In this document: positions 41,803-50,987 of the stretch, one piece after another | Layout: every line of letters starts with the position of its first letter | Position numbering within the stretch: position 1 is the first letter of the stretch | From: JAGNZR01 sp051646055 | GTDB lineage: Bacteria > Fusobacteriota > Fusobacteriia > Fusobacteriales > Fusobacteriaceae | Assembly: GCA_051646055.1 (NCBI GenBank) | Contig: JBOFCM010000057.1 | Span: 1 to 50,987 of the forward strand | Direction of reading: 5' to 3' | DNA length: 50,987 nt | Program-made: the position numbers and the translations under genes | Notes under the pieces: generated by a model | Told to the model about the DNA's origin: nothing | Databases searched by the model: none | The model's input: the letters and a program-made list of their open reading frames with translations, nothing else

Positions 41803-43857
41803 ATGGCGATAATAATTGAAGAAAATAAATTTCTCATCAACACAGAAAAAAATTCTTATGCTTTCTGTGTTGATGGGGCAGGTTATTTGAGAAATTTATA
41901 CTGGGGAAAAAAAGTAAACTGTATTCATGAGTTTGAAATGGAAGAGATAAGCGAAGTTTCAACAAATGATCCGGTAGCAGAGATTACCAACGAGGAATAT
42001 CCTGTACACGGAAGTTTTAGATATAAAGAAACCTGTCTTAAAGTACAATTTGGAGATGGAACTCGTGAAATACGTTATCAATATGCGGGCTATGAAATGA
42101 ATGGAAACCATCTGAAAATAAGTCTTAAGGATGAAATTTACGGATTGGAAATAGAGCTTAATTATATGGTTATAGAAGAATTAGATCTTATAGAAAGATG
42201 GACAGTTATAAAAAATAGGGGAATCCAGCCAATTAAAGTAGATTCAATTTATTCAGCACAACTACATATTCCAGAGAATAACCTTAAATTTAGAAACAGT
42301 TTCGGGCATTGGGGAGCAGAGCAACAGGGATTTGTCCAACAGGTAAGTCATGGAAAAATCTATTTTGAAAACAGAAGAGGAGTCTCAACGCATAATCATA
42401 ATCCATATTTTATACTGGATAAAAATGCAGATGAGACAAGCGGCGAGGTTTACTTCGGTGTTCTGAAGCAAGGTGGGAATTTTAAAGGGATAGTTGAACA
42501 GACTCAATATGGACATACTCTGGTGCAGATGGGACTCAATGACTATGATTTTCAGATAAACCTTAATTCTGATGAGGAGTTTCAGACTCCCAAATTGGTA
42601 ATAGGGTATTCTGAAAAAGGTTTAGGAAATATGAGTCACAGATTACATATCTACGGAAATGAGATTATGAGAAATGCTTCTACAAGGAAAGTACTCTACA
42701 ATTCTTGGGAAGCGACAGAGTTTAAAGTTGATGTAAATGAACAGTTAAAATTGGCGGAAAAAGCAGCTGAACTGGGAGTGGAACTTTTCGTTGTGGATGA
42801 CGGATGGTTTGGAAGAAGAGATAGTATAAATGATGGACTAGGAGACTGGTGGGTAAATAAAGATAAATTTCCCCATGGATTAAAGCCCCTTATAGAGGGA
42901 GTAAAAAAGCTAGGAATGGACTTTGGAATCTGGATAGAGCCTGAGATGGTAAATCCTAATGCAGATCTTTATAAAAATCATCCTGATTGGATATATTCTT
43001 CCCATAAGAGAACTCCTGAAACTTCTAGAGGACAACTTGTGCTGAACCTCTGTAAGCCAGAAGTTACAGAGTTTATACATGATATGATAGACAATCTTCT
43101 CAGTGAAAATGATATAGATTATATCAAGTGGGATGTGAACAGACCTATCGCTGAAACTGGAGGGGATCAGTCTATATGGTATACTCATATAATGAAAGTC
43201 TATGAGATTGTGAATAGAATAAAAGAAAAATATCCGGCTGTACTTATAGAAGCCTGTGCTTCTGGAGGGGGAAGGACAGATTTTCAGACTCTTGAATATT
43301 TTGATGATTTTTGGACAAGTGATAATACTGATGCTTTAGACAGGTTGACAATTCAAAAAACTTATTCATATATATATCCTATTAAGGCGATGAGAGCCTG
43401 GGTAACAGATTGTCCTAATTTCCTTTCTAAGAGAACAATACCGCTGAAGTTCAGATATCATAGTGCAATGATGGGAACTTTGGGAATCGGGTGCAATATT
43501 CTCAAGTTTGGAGAGGAAGAGAAGACTCTGTCAAAAGAGATGATTGCTCAGTACAAGGATATTAGGGAGATTGTACAAAATGGGGAGTTCCACAGATTGG
43601 AGAACAATTCTACAAATTCTTATGAAATATTTCAATATAACTATAGGGATGAAACATTGCTTTATCTATTCCTTCCGATGACTAAAATAGGGCATAAAGG
43701 AGTGAAGATAAAGATGAGAAATCTAAATCCCGAAAAAATATACACCTACTTAATAGCTGACAGGGAATTTAAAAAATCAGGAAACTATCTCATGAATGTG
43801 GGAATAGATATAAAGTTAGAAGGGGACTACAGTAGTATTGTAGTAAAGTTTATTTAA
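41803..43857 (+). CDS. Alpha-galactosidase, glycoside hydrolase family 36
   Basis: Hydrolyses alpha-1,6-galactosides such as melibiose and raffinose. Family GH36 features are present: the N-terminal beta-sandwich, the barrel with VVDDGWFGRRD and FGIWIEPEMVNP, the nucleophile Asp in DYIKWDVNRP (about residue 446) and the acid/base Asp in FWTSDNTDALDRL (about 507). Length 684 aa is a little shorter than the common 720-740. It has no signal peptide, so it acts in the cytoplasm on imported sugar. The AGGGGG ribosome site follows the regulator gene after 9 nt. Confidence 0.95.
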   Translation: MAIIIEENKFLINTEKNSYAFCVDGAGYLRNLYWGKKVNCIHEFEMEEISEVSTNDPVAEITNEEYPVHGSFRYKETCLKVQFGDGTREIRYQYAGYEMNGNHLKISLKDEIYGLEIELNYMVIEELDLIERWTVIKNRGIQPIKVDSIYSAQLHIPENNLKFRNSFGHWGAEQQGFVQQVSHGKIYFENRRGVSTHNHNPYFILDKNADETSGEVYFGVLKQGGNFKGIVEQTQYGHTLVQMGLNDYDFQINLNSDEEFQTPKLVIGYSEKGLGNMSHRLHIYGNEIMRNASTRKVLYNSWEATEFKVDVNEQLKLAEKAAELGVELFVVDDGWFGRRDSINDGLGDWWVNKDKFPHGLKPLIEGVKKLGMDFGIWIEPEMVNPNADLYKNHPDWIYSSHKRTPETSRGQLVLNLCKPEVTEFIHDMIDNLLSENDIDYIKWDVNRPIAETGGDQSIWYTHIMKVYEIVNRIKEKYPAVLIEACASGGGRTDFQTLEYFDDFWTSDNTDALDRLTIQKTYSYIYPIKAMRAWVTDCPNFLSKRTIPLKFRYHSAMMGTLGIGCNILKFGEEEKTLSKEMIAQYKDIREIVQNGEFHRLENNSTNSYEIFQYNYRDETLLYLFLPMTKIGHKGVKIKMRNLNPEKIYTYLIADREFKKSGNYLMNVGIDIKLEGDYSSIVVKFI

Positions 43858-43894
43858 AATAATTTTTTTGAATATTAAAAAGTGGAGGAAAAAA

Positions 43895-45271
43895 ATGTTA
43901 AGCAACAAAATAAAATTATCTTATGGAATAGGAGCACTGGGAAAAGATCTTGCCTGCTCGATAGTTTATATATTTTTAATGTATTATTATACAGATGTCG
44001 TGGGTATAGCTCCTGCCTTTGCAGGAACCCTGTTTCTTGTAGCTAGAATGTGGGACGCCTTCAATGATCCTGCTATGGGAATGATAGTGGACAATACCCG
44101 TACTAGATTTGGGAAATTCAGACCATGGATTCTTGTAGGAACAGTACTTAATTCGATAGCACTTATAGCACTCTTTACAAAGCCTTCAGGACTAAGTGGG
44201 AATTCCCTATATGTATATACTTCCATAGTATATATTCTTTGGGGGATGACGTATACAGTTATGGATATACCTTATTGGTCTATGATTCCGTCTCTTGCCA
44301 AAACTAAGAAAGACAGGGAACAGATAGCTGTAATTCCTAGAGTTTTTGCAAGCTGTGCATGGCTTATCATGGGAAGTTTTGGATTATCTATTATAGGTTT
44401 TCTGGGAAAAGGAGATAGTATAAAAGGTTTCTCAATTTTTGCAATAGGAATAGCGGCATTATTTATCATGTCTGAACTTTTAGTTTTTTTTAATGTGAAA
44501 GAGCAGGTTCAATCAGAGAATAAATCTGAAAAAATAAATTTGAAATCAGCTTTTAGAATGATTCTTAAAAATGATCAGCTTGTTGCACTTATAGGGACAA
44601 TACTTCTATTTAATCTGATGGTCCAGCTATCAGGGGGAGTTGCAATCTATTATTTCAAGTATGTTGTGGGAAGAGAAAATCTTTTCTCGGTATTTACTGG
44701 GGTTTCGGGACTTGCTGAGATGGGAGGACTTCTTATGTTCCCCTTAATGGCTTCTAAATTTGGAAGAGAAAGACTTTACTTTCTAGCTTGCGCATTACCG
44801 ATAATAGGATTCTCTTGCTTGTTTATGTCAGGAGCAGTAATGCCACAGAGTATAATTGCAGTTGCTTTTTCAGGGATTATAGCAAGAATAGGAACAGGAT
44901 TTACACTAGGGCTTTCTACTGTAATGTTGGCGGATGTTGTGGATTATGGTGAATATAAGTTTGGAACAAGAAATGAAAGCGTGGTATTCTCAGTTCAAAC
45001 ACTTCTTGTAAAATCAGCTTCAGCAGTGAGTGGATGGCTAATAGGAACAGGTCTTTCTTTAGTGGGATATGTGGCCAATGTAGAACAGACTTCTGCAACT
45101 ATAACAGGACTTAAAGTTCTTATGATATTTATTCCTATAGGATTATCTGTAGTAGGGTATATAGTTTACAAAAAATTTTACAATCTTCATGGGGAGTATT
45201 ATGATGGTATAATGGAGAAGATAAAATTCAGAAATAGTTTAGATAATCTCCCGGATCATATTGAGGTTTAA
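43895..45271 (+). CDS. MelB-like GPH-family sugar:cation symporter
   Basis: Glycoside-pentoside-hexuronide family transporter with 12 membrane helices. The N-terminus LSYGIGALGKDLACSIVYIF and the signature RMWDAFNDPAMGMIVD (with the cation-site Asp residues, about 52-60) plus TRFGKFRPWIL are typical. The later LADVVDYGEYKFGTRNESVV is the conserved cytoplasmic motif near helix 10. Length 458 aa is normal. The ATG at 43895 follows GTGGAGG; a TTG at 43868 lies before that site. It probably imports melibiose, lactose or related galactosides. Confidence 0.94.
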   Translation: MLSNKIKLSYGIGALGKDLACSIVYIFLMYYYTDVVGIAPAFAGTLFLVARMWDAFNDPAMGMIVDNTRTRFGKFRPWILVGTVLNSIALIALFTKPSGLSGNSLYVYTSIVYILWGMTYTVMDIPYWSMIPSLAKTKKDREQIAVIPRVFASCAWLIMGSFGLSIIGFLGKGDSIKGFSIFAIGIAALFIMSELLVFFNVKEQVQSENKSEKINLKSAFRMILKNDQLVALIGTILLFNLMVQLSGGVAIYYFKYVVGRENLFSVFTGVSGLAEMGGLLMFPLMASKFGRERLYFLACALPIIGFSCLFMSGAVMPQSIIAVAFSGIIARIGTGFTLGLSTVMLADVVDYGEYKFGTRNESVVFSVQTLLVKSASAVSGWLIGTGLSLVGYVANVEQTSATITGLKVLMIFIPIGLSVVGYIVYKKFYNLHGEYYDGIMEKIKFRNSLDNLPDHIEV

Positions 45272-45307
45272 TAATATAAATTTTGGAAAAATAATTTGGA
45301 GGTAAAA

Positions 45308-48300
45308 ATGAGTTTTAAACTTGAGGATAACTTTTTAGAAAATCCAGAAATCTTTGCAGTAAACAGATTGGAGCCCCATTCTGATCATAGATATTTTTCT
45401 TCTTTAGAATCTTTAGAAATAGGTTCTGAGAATTTTAAAAAATCTCTCAACGGAATTTGGAAAATAAGTTATGCAAAAAACCCAGATTTGAAAGTGGAGA
45501 ATTTCTATCAAAAGGGATTTGATATTTCAGCATGGGATACAATAAAAGTTCCGGGACATGTAGAGATGCAGGGGTTTGGTGAACCTCACTATGTAAATAC
45601 AATGTATCCTTGGGACGGGCATGAAAAACTTATACCTCCAATGGTTCCAAAAGACTTTAATCCTGTAAGCTCATATGTGAAAACTTTTGAAATTCCTGAA
45701 AATTGGGACAGAAAAGCTGTATATATATCTTTTCAGGGAGTAGAATCAGCTTTTAAAATCTGGTTGAACGGAGAATTTGTAGGATATTCAGAAGATAGTT
45801 TTACTCCTGCAGAGTTTGACCTCTCTCCATATATTACAGAGGGAGAGAACACTTTAGCAGTAGAAGTTTATAAGTGGTGCAGTGGTTCTTGGCTAGAAGA
45901 TCAAGATTTCTGGAGATTTTCAGGAATATTCAGAGATGTTTATCTGTATACTGTTCCTGAAATTCATGTGAGAGATCTAAGGATTGTCACAGAATTGGAA
46001 GGGGATTATAAAAAAACTGTAGTTAAAACAGAGATGAAACTTCAGTATTTAGAAAAAAAACACGTAAAAATTGTTCAAGAGATTTATGATGCTGAGAAAA
46101 ATTTAGTAGCTTCAGGAGAGGTAAGTACAGAGAGTAAGAATGAAAGTCTTGCTGTAGAGATAGATCATCCGGAACTTTGGAGTGCAGAAAATCCATTTCT
46201 TTATGAAATCATAATGACTATAAAAGATGCTATGACAGAAGAAGTTATAGAGGTAGTTCTGCAAAAAATAGGTATAAGAACTTTTCAGATGAAAGATGGA
46301 CTTATGCTCATAAACGGAAAAAGGATAGTGTTTAAAGGTGTAAACCGTCACGAATTTAGTTGCTATAACGGAAGAGTAATTTCAGAAGAGGAGATGCTCT
46401 GGGATATTAAATTTTTGAAAGCTAATAATTTTAATGCTGTTAGAACATCTCATTATCCAAATGTAACAAGATGGTATGAACTTTGTGATGAGTATGGGTT
46501 ATATGTAATAGATGAGGCAAATATAGAAAGCCATGGTACATGGCAAAAGATGGGAGCATGTAGACCTGAATTTGTTGTTCCTGACAGTAAACCAGAGTGG
46601 TTAGGAACAGTTTTAGACAGAGGAAAATCTATGTTGGAAAGGGACAAAAACCATCCTTCTATAATCATCTGGTCATGTGGAAATGAAGCCTATGGTGGAG
46701 AAAATTTATACAAGCTTTCACAATATTTCAGAGAGACAGATCCTACAAGAATAGTTCACTATGAGGGAGTTTTTTGGGACAGAAGATATAATGGAACTTC
46801 AGATATGGAAAGCAGAATGTATGCTAAGGTTGTGGATATAGAGGAATACTTAAACAATGATCCGGAGAAGCCATTTATTAACTGTGAATACTCACACGCT
46901 ATGGGAAATTCCAATGGAGGACTTCATAAATATACAGAGTTAGAAGAAAAATATCCTATGTATCAGGGAGGATTTATCTGGGATTACATAGATCAGGCCA
47001 TAATGAAGCGGGATGAAAATGGAATAGAATTTCTTGCTTTTGGAGGAGATTTTAATGATAGGTCTACAGATTATAATTTCTGTGTAAATGGGCTTGTGTA
47101 CGGAGATAGAAAACCTTCTCCTAAGATGCAGGAAGTAAAAGGTCTTTTCAGTGATTATAAAATTCTTCCGGAGAAAAATAGTGTGGTCATAAAAAATCAG
47201 AGTCTATTTACAAATATATCAAAATATTCAACTCAATATAAAGTTCTGAGAGATGGAATAGAAATATTAGAAGGAAAAACGATTCTGAATTTAGCACCAC
47301 TGTCCACAGATGAATTTCAGTTAGATATTCCTGAATTTAAACTTCCAGGAGAATATGTGGTAGAAGTTGCTCTTAATTTGAAAAAGGATGAAAAATATGC
47401 TGATGCAGGACATGAGGTTGCTTTTGGCCAGTATGTTTATAAAATAGTTGAAGAGAGTATAGAAAGAAAGATTTTTGAAGTTGCTAAAAAAGTAAGAGTA
47501 GAAAATTGTGATGTAAATATAGGAATAAAAGGAGAAGGGTTCCATCATATTTTTTCTAAAAATTACGGTTCAATAATTTCAATGAAATATCTGGGAAAAG
47601 AGTTTATAAAAGCGCCTCTAATGCCTAATTTCTGGAGAGCTCTTACGGACAATGACAAGGGAAATAAATTGGGATTCAGAGCTGCCCAATGGAAAATAGC
47701 ATCTCTATATGCAAAACATACAGATGTACGTTTGGAAGAGAAAGATGGAGCGGCGTATATCACTTATGTTTATGAACTACCGACATCCCCAGCTTCAAAG
47801 TGTACAATAACCTATAAAATAAATATTCTTGGAAAGATAGAGGTTAAGCTGGATTACATCGGAGTACCAGTGCTAAGTGAAATGCCATCATTTGGAACTA
47901 CTTTTAAAATTCCCGGAAATTATGAGAATATTGAATTTTATGGAATGGGACCAGAGGAAAGCTATATAGATAGAGTCCATGGAGCAAGAATGGGAATTTT
48001 TCAGAAAAAAGTAAAAGATGAGTTAAGTAAGTATGTAATTCCTCAAGAGTGCGGGAATCATGTGGGAGTTAGGTGGTTTACTATAACAGATAGAAATGGA
48101 AATGGACTAAAAATAACTTCTGAAAATATGGAGTTCAGTGCACTGCCATATACAGTCCATGAATTGGAATTAGCATATCATCATCAAGATCTTCCTAAGT
48201 CAGGTTATACGGTGCTGAATATAAATAAGATTCAGATGGGAGTTGGAGGAGATGATTCCTGGGGAGCACCTACTCATGAAGAATATTTGATAAAATCAGA

Positions 48301-48343
48301 TAGAGATATGACTTTTACTTATACAATAGATATGAAGAGATAA
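45308..48343 (+). CDS. lacZ: Beta-galactosidase, glycoside hydrolase family 2 (LacZ type)
   Basis: Hydrolyses lactose and other beta-galactosides. The five-domain LacZ layout fits 1011 aa: jelly-roll N-terminus (NRLEPHSDHRYF), Ig-like domains, TIM barrel with FKGVNRHEF, the acid/base Glu in WSCGNEAYGG (about residue 460) and the nucleophile Glu in NCEYSHAMGNSNGG (about 525), then the C-terminal small-chain domain with FYGMGPEESYIDR. It has no signal peptide, so the enzyme is cytoplasmic. The ATG at 45308 follows TTGGAGG. It lies between the symporter and galT. Confidence 0.97.
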   Translation: MSFKLEDNFLENPEIFAVNRLEPHSDHRYFSSLESLEIGSENFKKSLNGIWKISYAKNPDLKVENFYQKGFDISAWDTIKVPGHVEMQGFGEPHYVNTMYPWDGHEKLIPPMVPKDFNPVSSYVKTFEIPENWDRKAVYISFQGVESAFKIWLNGEFVGYSEDSFTPAEFDLSPYITEGENTLAVEVYKWCSGSWLEDQDFWRFSGIFRDVYLYTVPEIHVRDLRIVTELEGDYKKTVVKTEMKLQYLEKKHVKIVQEIYDAEKNLVASGEVSTESKNESLAVEIDHPELWSAENPFLYEIIMTIKDAMTEEVIEVVLQKIGIRTFQMKDGLMLINGKRIVFKGVNRHEFSCYNGRVISEEEMLWDIKFLKANNFNAVRTSHYPNVTRWYELCDEYGLYVIDEANIESHGTWQKMGACRPEFVVPDSKPEWLGTVLDRGKSMLERDKNHPSIIIWSCGNEAYGGENLYKLSQYFRETDPTRIVHYEGVFWDRRYNGTSDMESRMYAKVVDIEEYLNNDPEKPFINCEYSHAMGNSNGGLHKYTELEEKYPMYQGGFIWDYIDQAIMKRDENGIEFLAFGGDFNDRSTDYNFCVNGLVYGDRKPSPKMQEVKGLFSDYKILPEKNSVVIKNQSLFTNISKYSTQYKVLRDGIEILEGKTILNLAPLSTDEFQLDIPEFKLPGEYVVEVALNLKKDEKYADAGHEVAFGQYVYKIVEESIERKIFEVAKKVRVENCDVNIGIKGEGFHHIFSKNYGSIISMKYLGKEFIKAPLMPNFWRALTDNDKGNKLGFRAAQWKIASLYAKHTDVRLEEKDGAAYITYVYELPTSPASKCTITYKINILGKIEVKLDYIGVPVLSEMPSFGTTFKIPGNYENIEFYGMGPEESYIDRVHGARMGIFQKKVKDELSKYVIPQECGNHVGVRWFTITDRNGNGLKITSENMEFSALPYTVHELELAYHHQDLPKSGYTVLNINKIQMGVGGDDSWGAPTHEEYLIKSDRDMTFTYTIDMKR

Positions 48344-48356
48344 ATTGGGAGAGATT

Positions 48357-49892
48357 ATGAAAAATATATATTCAGCAATAGATGAGCTTCTAAACTATGG
48401 AGTAGAACAGAAACTCATAGGAAAATACGACAGGATAGTTGTTCAGAACAACATCCTGAAATCCCTTAAATTAGACAGTTATCTGGCTGAAGAAAAGGGA
48501 GCAGCAGAGAGAAAGGCAGAGATAAAGATTCATGAGATACTGGACTATATAACTGCATGGGCAATAGAGCAGGATATAATATCAGAAAGTCTTGTAGATA
48601 GAGAACTTCTAGACACTGAAATAATGGGTCATCTTACCCCATCACAGTCGGTAGTGATAGAGAGATTTATGAATAGACATAGTGTATCTCCTGAAAAGGC
48701 AGCTAAGGAATATTATAATTTTTCCAAGGCTACCAATTATATAAGAATGGATAGAATAAATAGAAATATGCACTGGTACTCTAATACAGAATATGGGAAT
48801 TTAGAAATTACGGTAAATCTTTCTAAACCTGAAAAAGATCCAAAGGATATTATTCGTGAAAGAAGTATGCCGGCATCCTCTTACCCTAAATGTTTGTTGT
48901 GTTATGAGAATATCGGATATGCAGGAAGAGTGAATCACCCAGCTAGACAGAATCATAGAGTTATACCTGTGACTCTTACCAAAGAAGACTGGTATCTTCA
49001 GTATTCTCCATATGTTTACTATAATGAGCATGCGATACTTTTCTGCGGGGAGCACAGACCTATGAAGATAGAGAAAAAAAGTTTTCAGAGACTTTTTGAT
49101 TTTATAGATTTCCTTCCCAATTATTTTATCGGTTCCAATGCTGATCTCCCAATAGTAGGAGGATCTATTTTGAGCCATGATCATTTCCAGGGTGGAAATC
49201 ATGATTTCCCTATGGCTAAAGCACCGATAGAGACTGAGTTTAAATTCCAGAATTATCCTGATATAAAGTGCGGAATAGTCAAATGGCCGATGTCAGTTAT
49301 CAGAATAAATGGAAAAGACAGAGAGGAACTTATCGACCTTGCAGATAAGATTCTGAATGAGTGGAGAGAGTACAGCGATACAGATTTGGAAATAAGAGCC
49401 TATACAGATGATACACCTCATAACACTATAACACCTATAGTTCGTATGCGTGATGGGAGATATGAGATGGATTTGGTGTTGAGAAACAATAGGACAAGCG
49501 ATGAACACCCTATGGGAATTTTCCATCCTCACAGTGAGGTTCACCATATTAAAAAGGAAAACATCGGCCTAATAGAAGTTATGGGGCTGGCAGTTTTACC
49601 TGGACGTCTTAAGGATGAGATAAAGGAACTTGCAGGAGCTATGAGATCCGAGAAGGGATTAGGGAAAATAGAGAGCAACGGGGACTTAAAGAAGCATCAC
49701 CACTGGGTAGTTGAAATCATGAATAGGTATGAAAATATCCTTTCTAAATCACAAAAAGAGGTAGAGGAAATCCTTAAGCACGAGATAGGAATAAGATTTT
49801 CAACGGTTTTAGAACATGCAGGAGTTTATAAGAGGGATGAGAAAGGAATGGAAGGTTTCGGAAGGTTTATGAAATCCATCTATTCTGTTTAA
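48357..49892 (+). CDS. galT: UDP-glucose-hexose-1-phosphate uridylyltransferase (Gram-positive type)
   Basis: Leloir pathway enzyme exchanging UMP between UDP-glucose and galactose-1-phosphate. It belongs to the longer class found in Firmicutes (about 490-515 aa), not the E. coli type. Conserved segments are YPKCLLCYENIGYAGR, HPARQNHR, ILSHDHFQGGNHDFPM and IFHPHSEVHHIKKENIGLIE. The ATG at 48357 follows GGGAGAG; a TTG at 48345 overlaps this site. It is 13 nt after lacZ and 13 nt before galK. Confidence 0.95.
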   Translation: MKNIYSAIDELLNYGVEQKLIGKYDRIVVQNNILKSLKLDSYLAEEKGAAERKAEIKIHEILDYITAWAIEQDIISESLVDRELLDTEIMGHLTPSQSVVIERFMNRHSVSPEKAAKEYYNFSKATNYIRMDRINRNMHWYSNTEYGNLEITVNLSKPEKDPKDIIRERSMPASSYPKCLLCYENIGYAGRVNHPARQNHRVIPVTLTKEDWYLQYSPYVYYNEHAILFCGEHRPMKIEKKSFQRLFDFIDFLPNYFIGSNADLPIVGGSILSHDHFQGGNHDFPMAKAPIETEFKFQNYPDIKCGIVKWPMSVIRINGKDREELIDLADKILNEWREYSDTDLEIRAYTDDTPHNTITPIVRMRDGRYEMDLVLRNNRTSDEHPMGIFHPHSEVHHIKKENIGLIEVMGLAVLPGRLKDEIKELAGAMRSEKGLGKIESNGDLKKHHHWVVEIMNRYENILSKSQKEVEEILKHEIGIRFSTVLEHAGVYKRDEKGMEGFGRFMKSIYSV

Positions 49893-49905
49893 TTGGAGGG
49901 GAATT

Positions 49906-50987
49906 GTGAGAGAAAAATTAATAGATAGTTTCAAAATTATGCTTGGAGATAAGGGGAGAGAACTTTCTCTTTATTTTTCACCAGGAAGAGTGAATCTTAT
50001 CGGAGAACATATAGATTATAATGGAGGATATGTTTTTCCATGTGCGCTAGATTTCGGAACCTATGCAGTGACAGCAAAGAGAGAGGATAGAAAATTCAGA
50101 ATGTACTCTTTAAACTTTGAGAATAAGGGGATTATAGAATTTGATCTGGATCTTTTGGAAAACAATCCAGATCACGATTGGGTAAACTATCCTAAGGGAG
50201 TCCTGAAAGTTATGAAAGATGCAGGATATTCAGTGGAAAAAGGACTGGATGTACTATTTTTTGGAAATATTCCTAACGGAGCGGGATTATCCTCTTCAGC
50301 TTCCCTGGAAGTCCTTATGGGAACTCTTTTAAGAGATGAATTCAACCTGGACATAGATATGGTGGACATAGTAAAACTTTCCCAAAAAGCTGAAAATCAG
50401 TTTATTGGTGTAAACTGCGGAATTATGGATCAGTTTGCTGTGGGAATGGGAAAAAAAGACCATGCGATACTTCTGAACTGCGATACGCTGGACTATAAAT
50501 ATGCACCTCTTGTTCTGGAGGGAATATCAATAGTTATAGCTAACACAAATAAAAGAAGAGGACTAGGTGAATCGAAATATAATGAGCGTAGAGCTTCTTG
50601 TGAAGTGGCTGTCTCAGATCTTCAAGCTTCAGGAATGGATATCAGATATCTTTGCGAAATGGATAATGAAAAATTCCAGGAAGTTAAGCATCTTATAAAA
50701 TCAGAGGAAAGCATAAGGAGAGCCCGTCATGCTGTTTCTGAAAATGTGAGAGTAATGGAAGCAATGAAAAAATTAAATGCTGGAGATATAACAGGATTTG
50801 GAGAATTAATGAATCAGTCTCATATCTCCCTAAGAGATGACTACGAAGTGACAGGAGTAGAGCTGGATTCTCTAGTTGAAGCATCATGGAAAGCACCTGG
50901 AATTCTGGGAGCCCGTATGACAGGAGCAGGATTCGGAGGATGTACTGTTGCCCTAGTAAAAGATGAATCTATAAAAGATTTCATAGA
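49906..50987 (+). CDS. galK: Galactokinase, 3'-truncated by window edge
   Basis: GHMP kinase phosphorylating galactose with ATP. The start is GTG, 6 nt after the TTGGAGGGG ribosome site. The galactokinase signature PGRVNLIGEHIDYNGGYVFP is near residue 28. The ATP motif GNIPNGAGLSSSASLEVLMG is present, as is the catalytic Asp region NCGIMDQFAVGMG, and the third GHMP motif RMTGAGFGGC lies close to the window end. About 360 codons are present; 25-30 residues are probably missing. galE or further genes may follow outside. Confidence 0.95.
   Translation, partial: MREKLIDSFKIMLGDKGRELSLYFSPGRVNLIGEHIDYNGGYVFPCALDFGTYAVTAKREDRKFRMYSLNFENKGIIEFDLDLLENNPDHDWVNYPKGVLKVMKDAGYSVEKGLDVLFFGNIPNGAGLSSSASLEVLMGTLLRDEFNLDIDMVDIVKLSQKAENQFIGVNCGIMDQFAVGMGKKDHAILLNCDTLDYKYAPLVLEGISIVIANTNKRRGLGESKYNERRASCEVAVSDLQASGMDIRYLCEMDNEKFQEVKHLIKSEESIRRARHAVSENVRVMEAMKKLNAGDITGFGELMNQSHISLRDDYEVTGVELDSLVEASWKAPGILGARMTGAGFGGCTVALVKDESIKDFI

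Noticed and set aside
1..50987. CRISPR arrays, tRNA or rRNA genes, insertion sequences, prophage
   Set aside because: No regularly spaced repeats, cloverleaf-like segments, transposase or phage genes were seen; intergenic regions are all short, the longest about 220 bases.

Overview
The window is a gene-dense, AT-rich bacterial chromosome segment. It has no rRNA, tRNA, insertion sequence, prophage or CRISPR array that I can see. The gene content points to the phylum Fusobacteriota: short AT-rich coding style with heavy use of AGA and ATA codons, WhiA and ScpA/ScpB in a Gram-negative-like background, two L,D-transpeptidases, a fused NfnA-NfnB flavoprotein, RseC, and a GatCAB operon downstream of mreB. 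The complete lactose/melibiose/galactose locus suggests a saccharolytic member, for example a Fusobacterium mortiferum or Ilyobacter-like organism. That species-level guess is inference only.

Layout. (1) Positions 1-10031, plus strand: a tightly packed series, polA (5' end outside the window), whiA, ribF, scpA, murJ, corA, a coiled-coil gene broken by an in-frame TAA, coaBC, a YkuD_2-type L,D-transpeptidase and a 71-aa protein. (2) 10054-18159: an M20 amidohydrolase (minus), a Ca2+-type P-ATPase, a small exported protein, an Smr-domain protein (minus), the NfnA-NfnB fusion and a second L,D-transpeptidase. (3) 18173-22146, minus strand: ppk1 split in two frames at an A8 tract, a degenerate Ppx/GppA-like gene that seems to start at AUU, and a winged-helix/Cys-rich small protein. 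(4) 22353-25593: a CcpN-like HTH-CBS regulator and ppdK. (5) 25686-28276, minus strand: a compact operon of a thioredoxin-fold protein without its CxxC, a 43-aa micro-gene, a 99-aa acidic protein, a MATE transporter and a 92-aa membrane protein. (6) 28468-31540: udk, a deoxynucleoside kinase, a LysE-type exporter and mnmA, followed by rseC on the minus strand. (7) 32151-40588, plus strand: a membrane/coiled-coil protein, maf, mreB, a large unknown exported protein, scpB, an RsuA/RluB-type pseudouridine synthase, gatC, gatA and gatB. (8) 40694-50987: a LacI-type regulator with two operators, alpha-galactosidase, a MelB-type symporter, beta-galactosidase, galT and galK (3' end outside the window).

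How parts work together. Region 8 is a self-contained pathway: a cation-coupled galactoside symporter, alpha- and beta-galactosidases that release galactose, and two Leloir enzymes, probably repressed by the LacI-type protein. In region 4 the HTH-CBS regulator lies directly upstream of ppdK, and its promoter region holds two copies of a shared inverted repeat, which suggests an autoregulated control of pyruvate-PEP interconversion. Regions 1 and 7 carry chromosome-segregation (scpA, scpB, whiA) and envelope (murJ, mreB) functions in overlapping genes, which suggests translational coupling.

No single dramatic new system stands out. The most unusual signals are the ppk1 slippery-site frameshift, the neighbouring Ppx-like pseudoenzyme with a likely AUU start, the interrupted coiled-coil gene, the thioredoxin fold with Ser-x-x-Ser in place of Cys-x-x-Cys, and the paired operator-like palindromes around the HTH-CBS gene.
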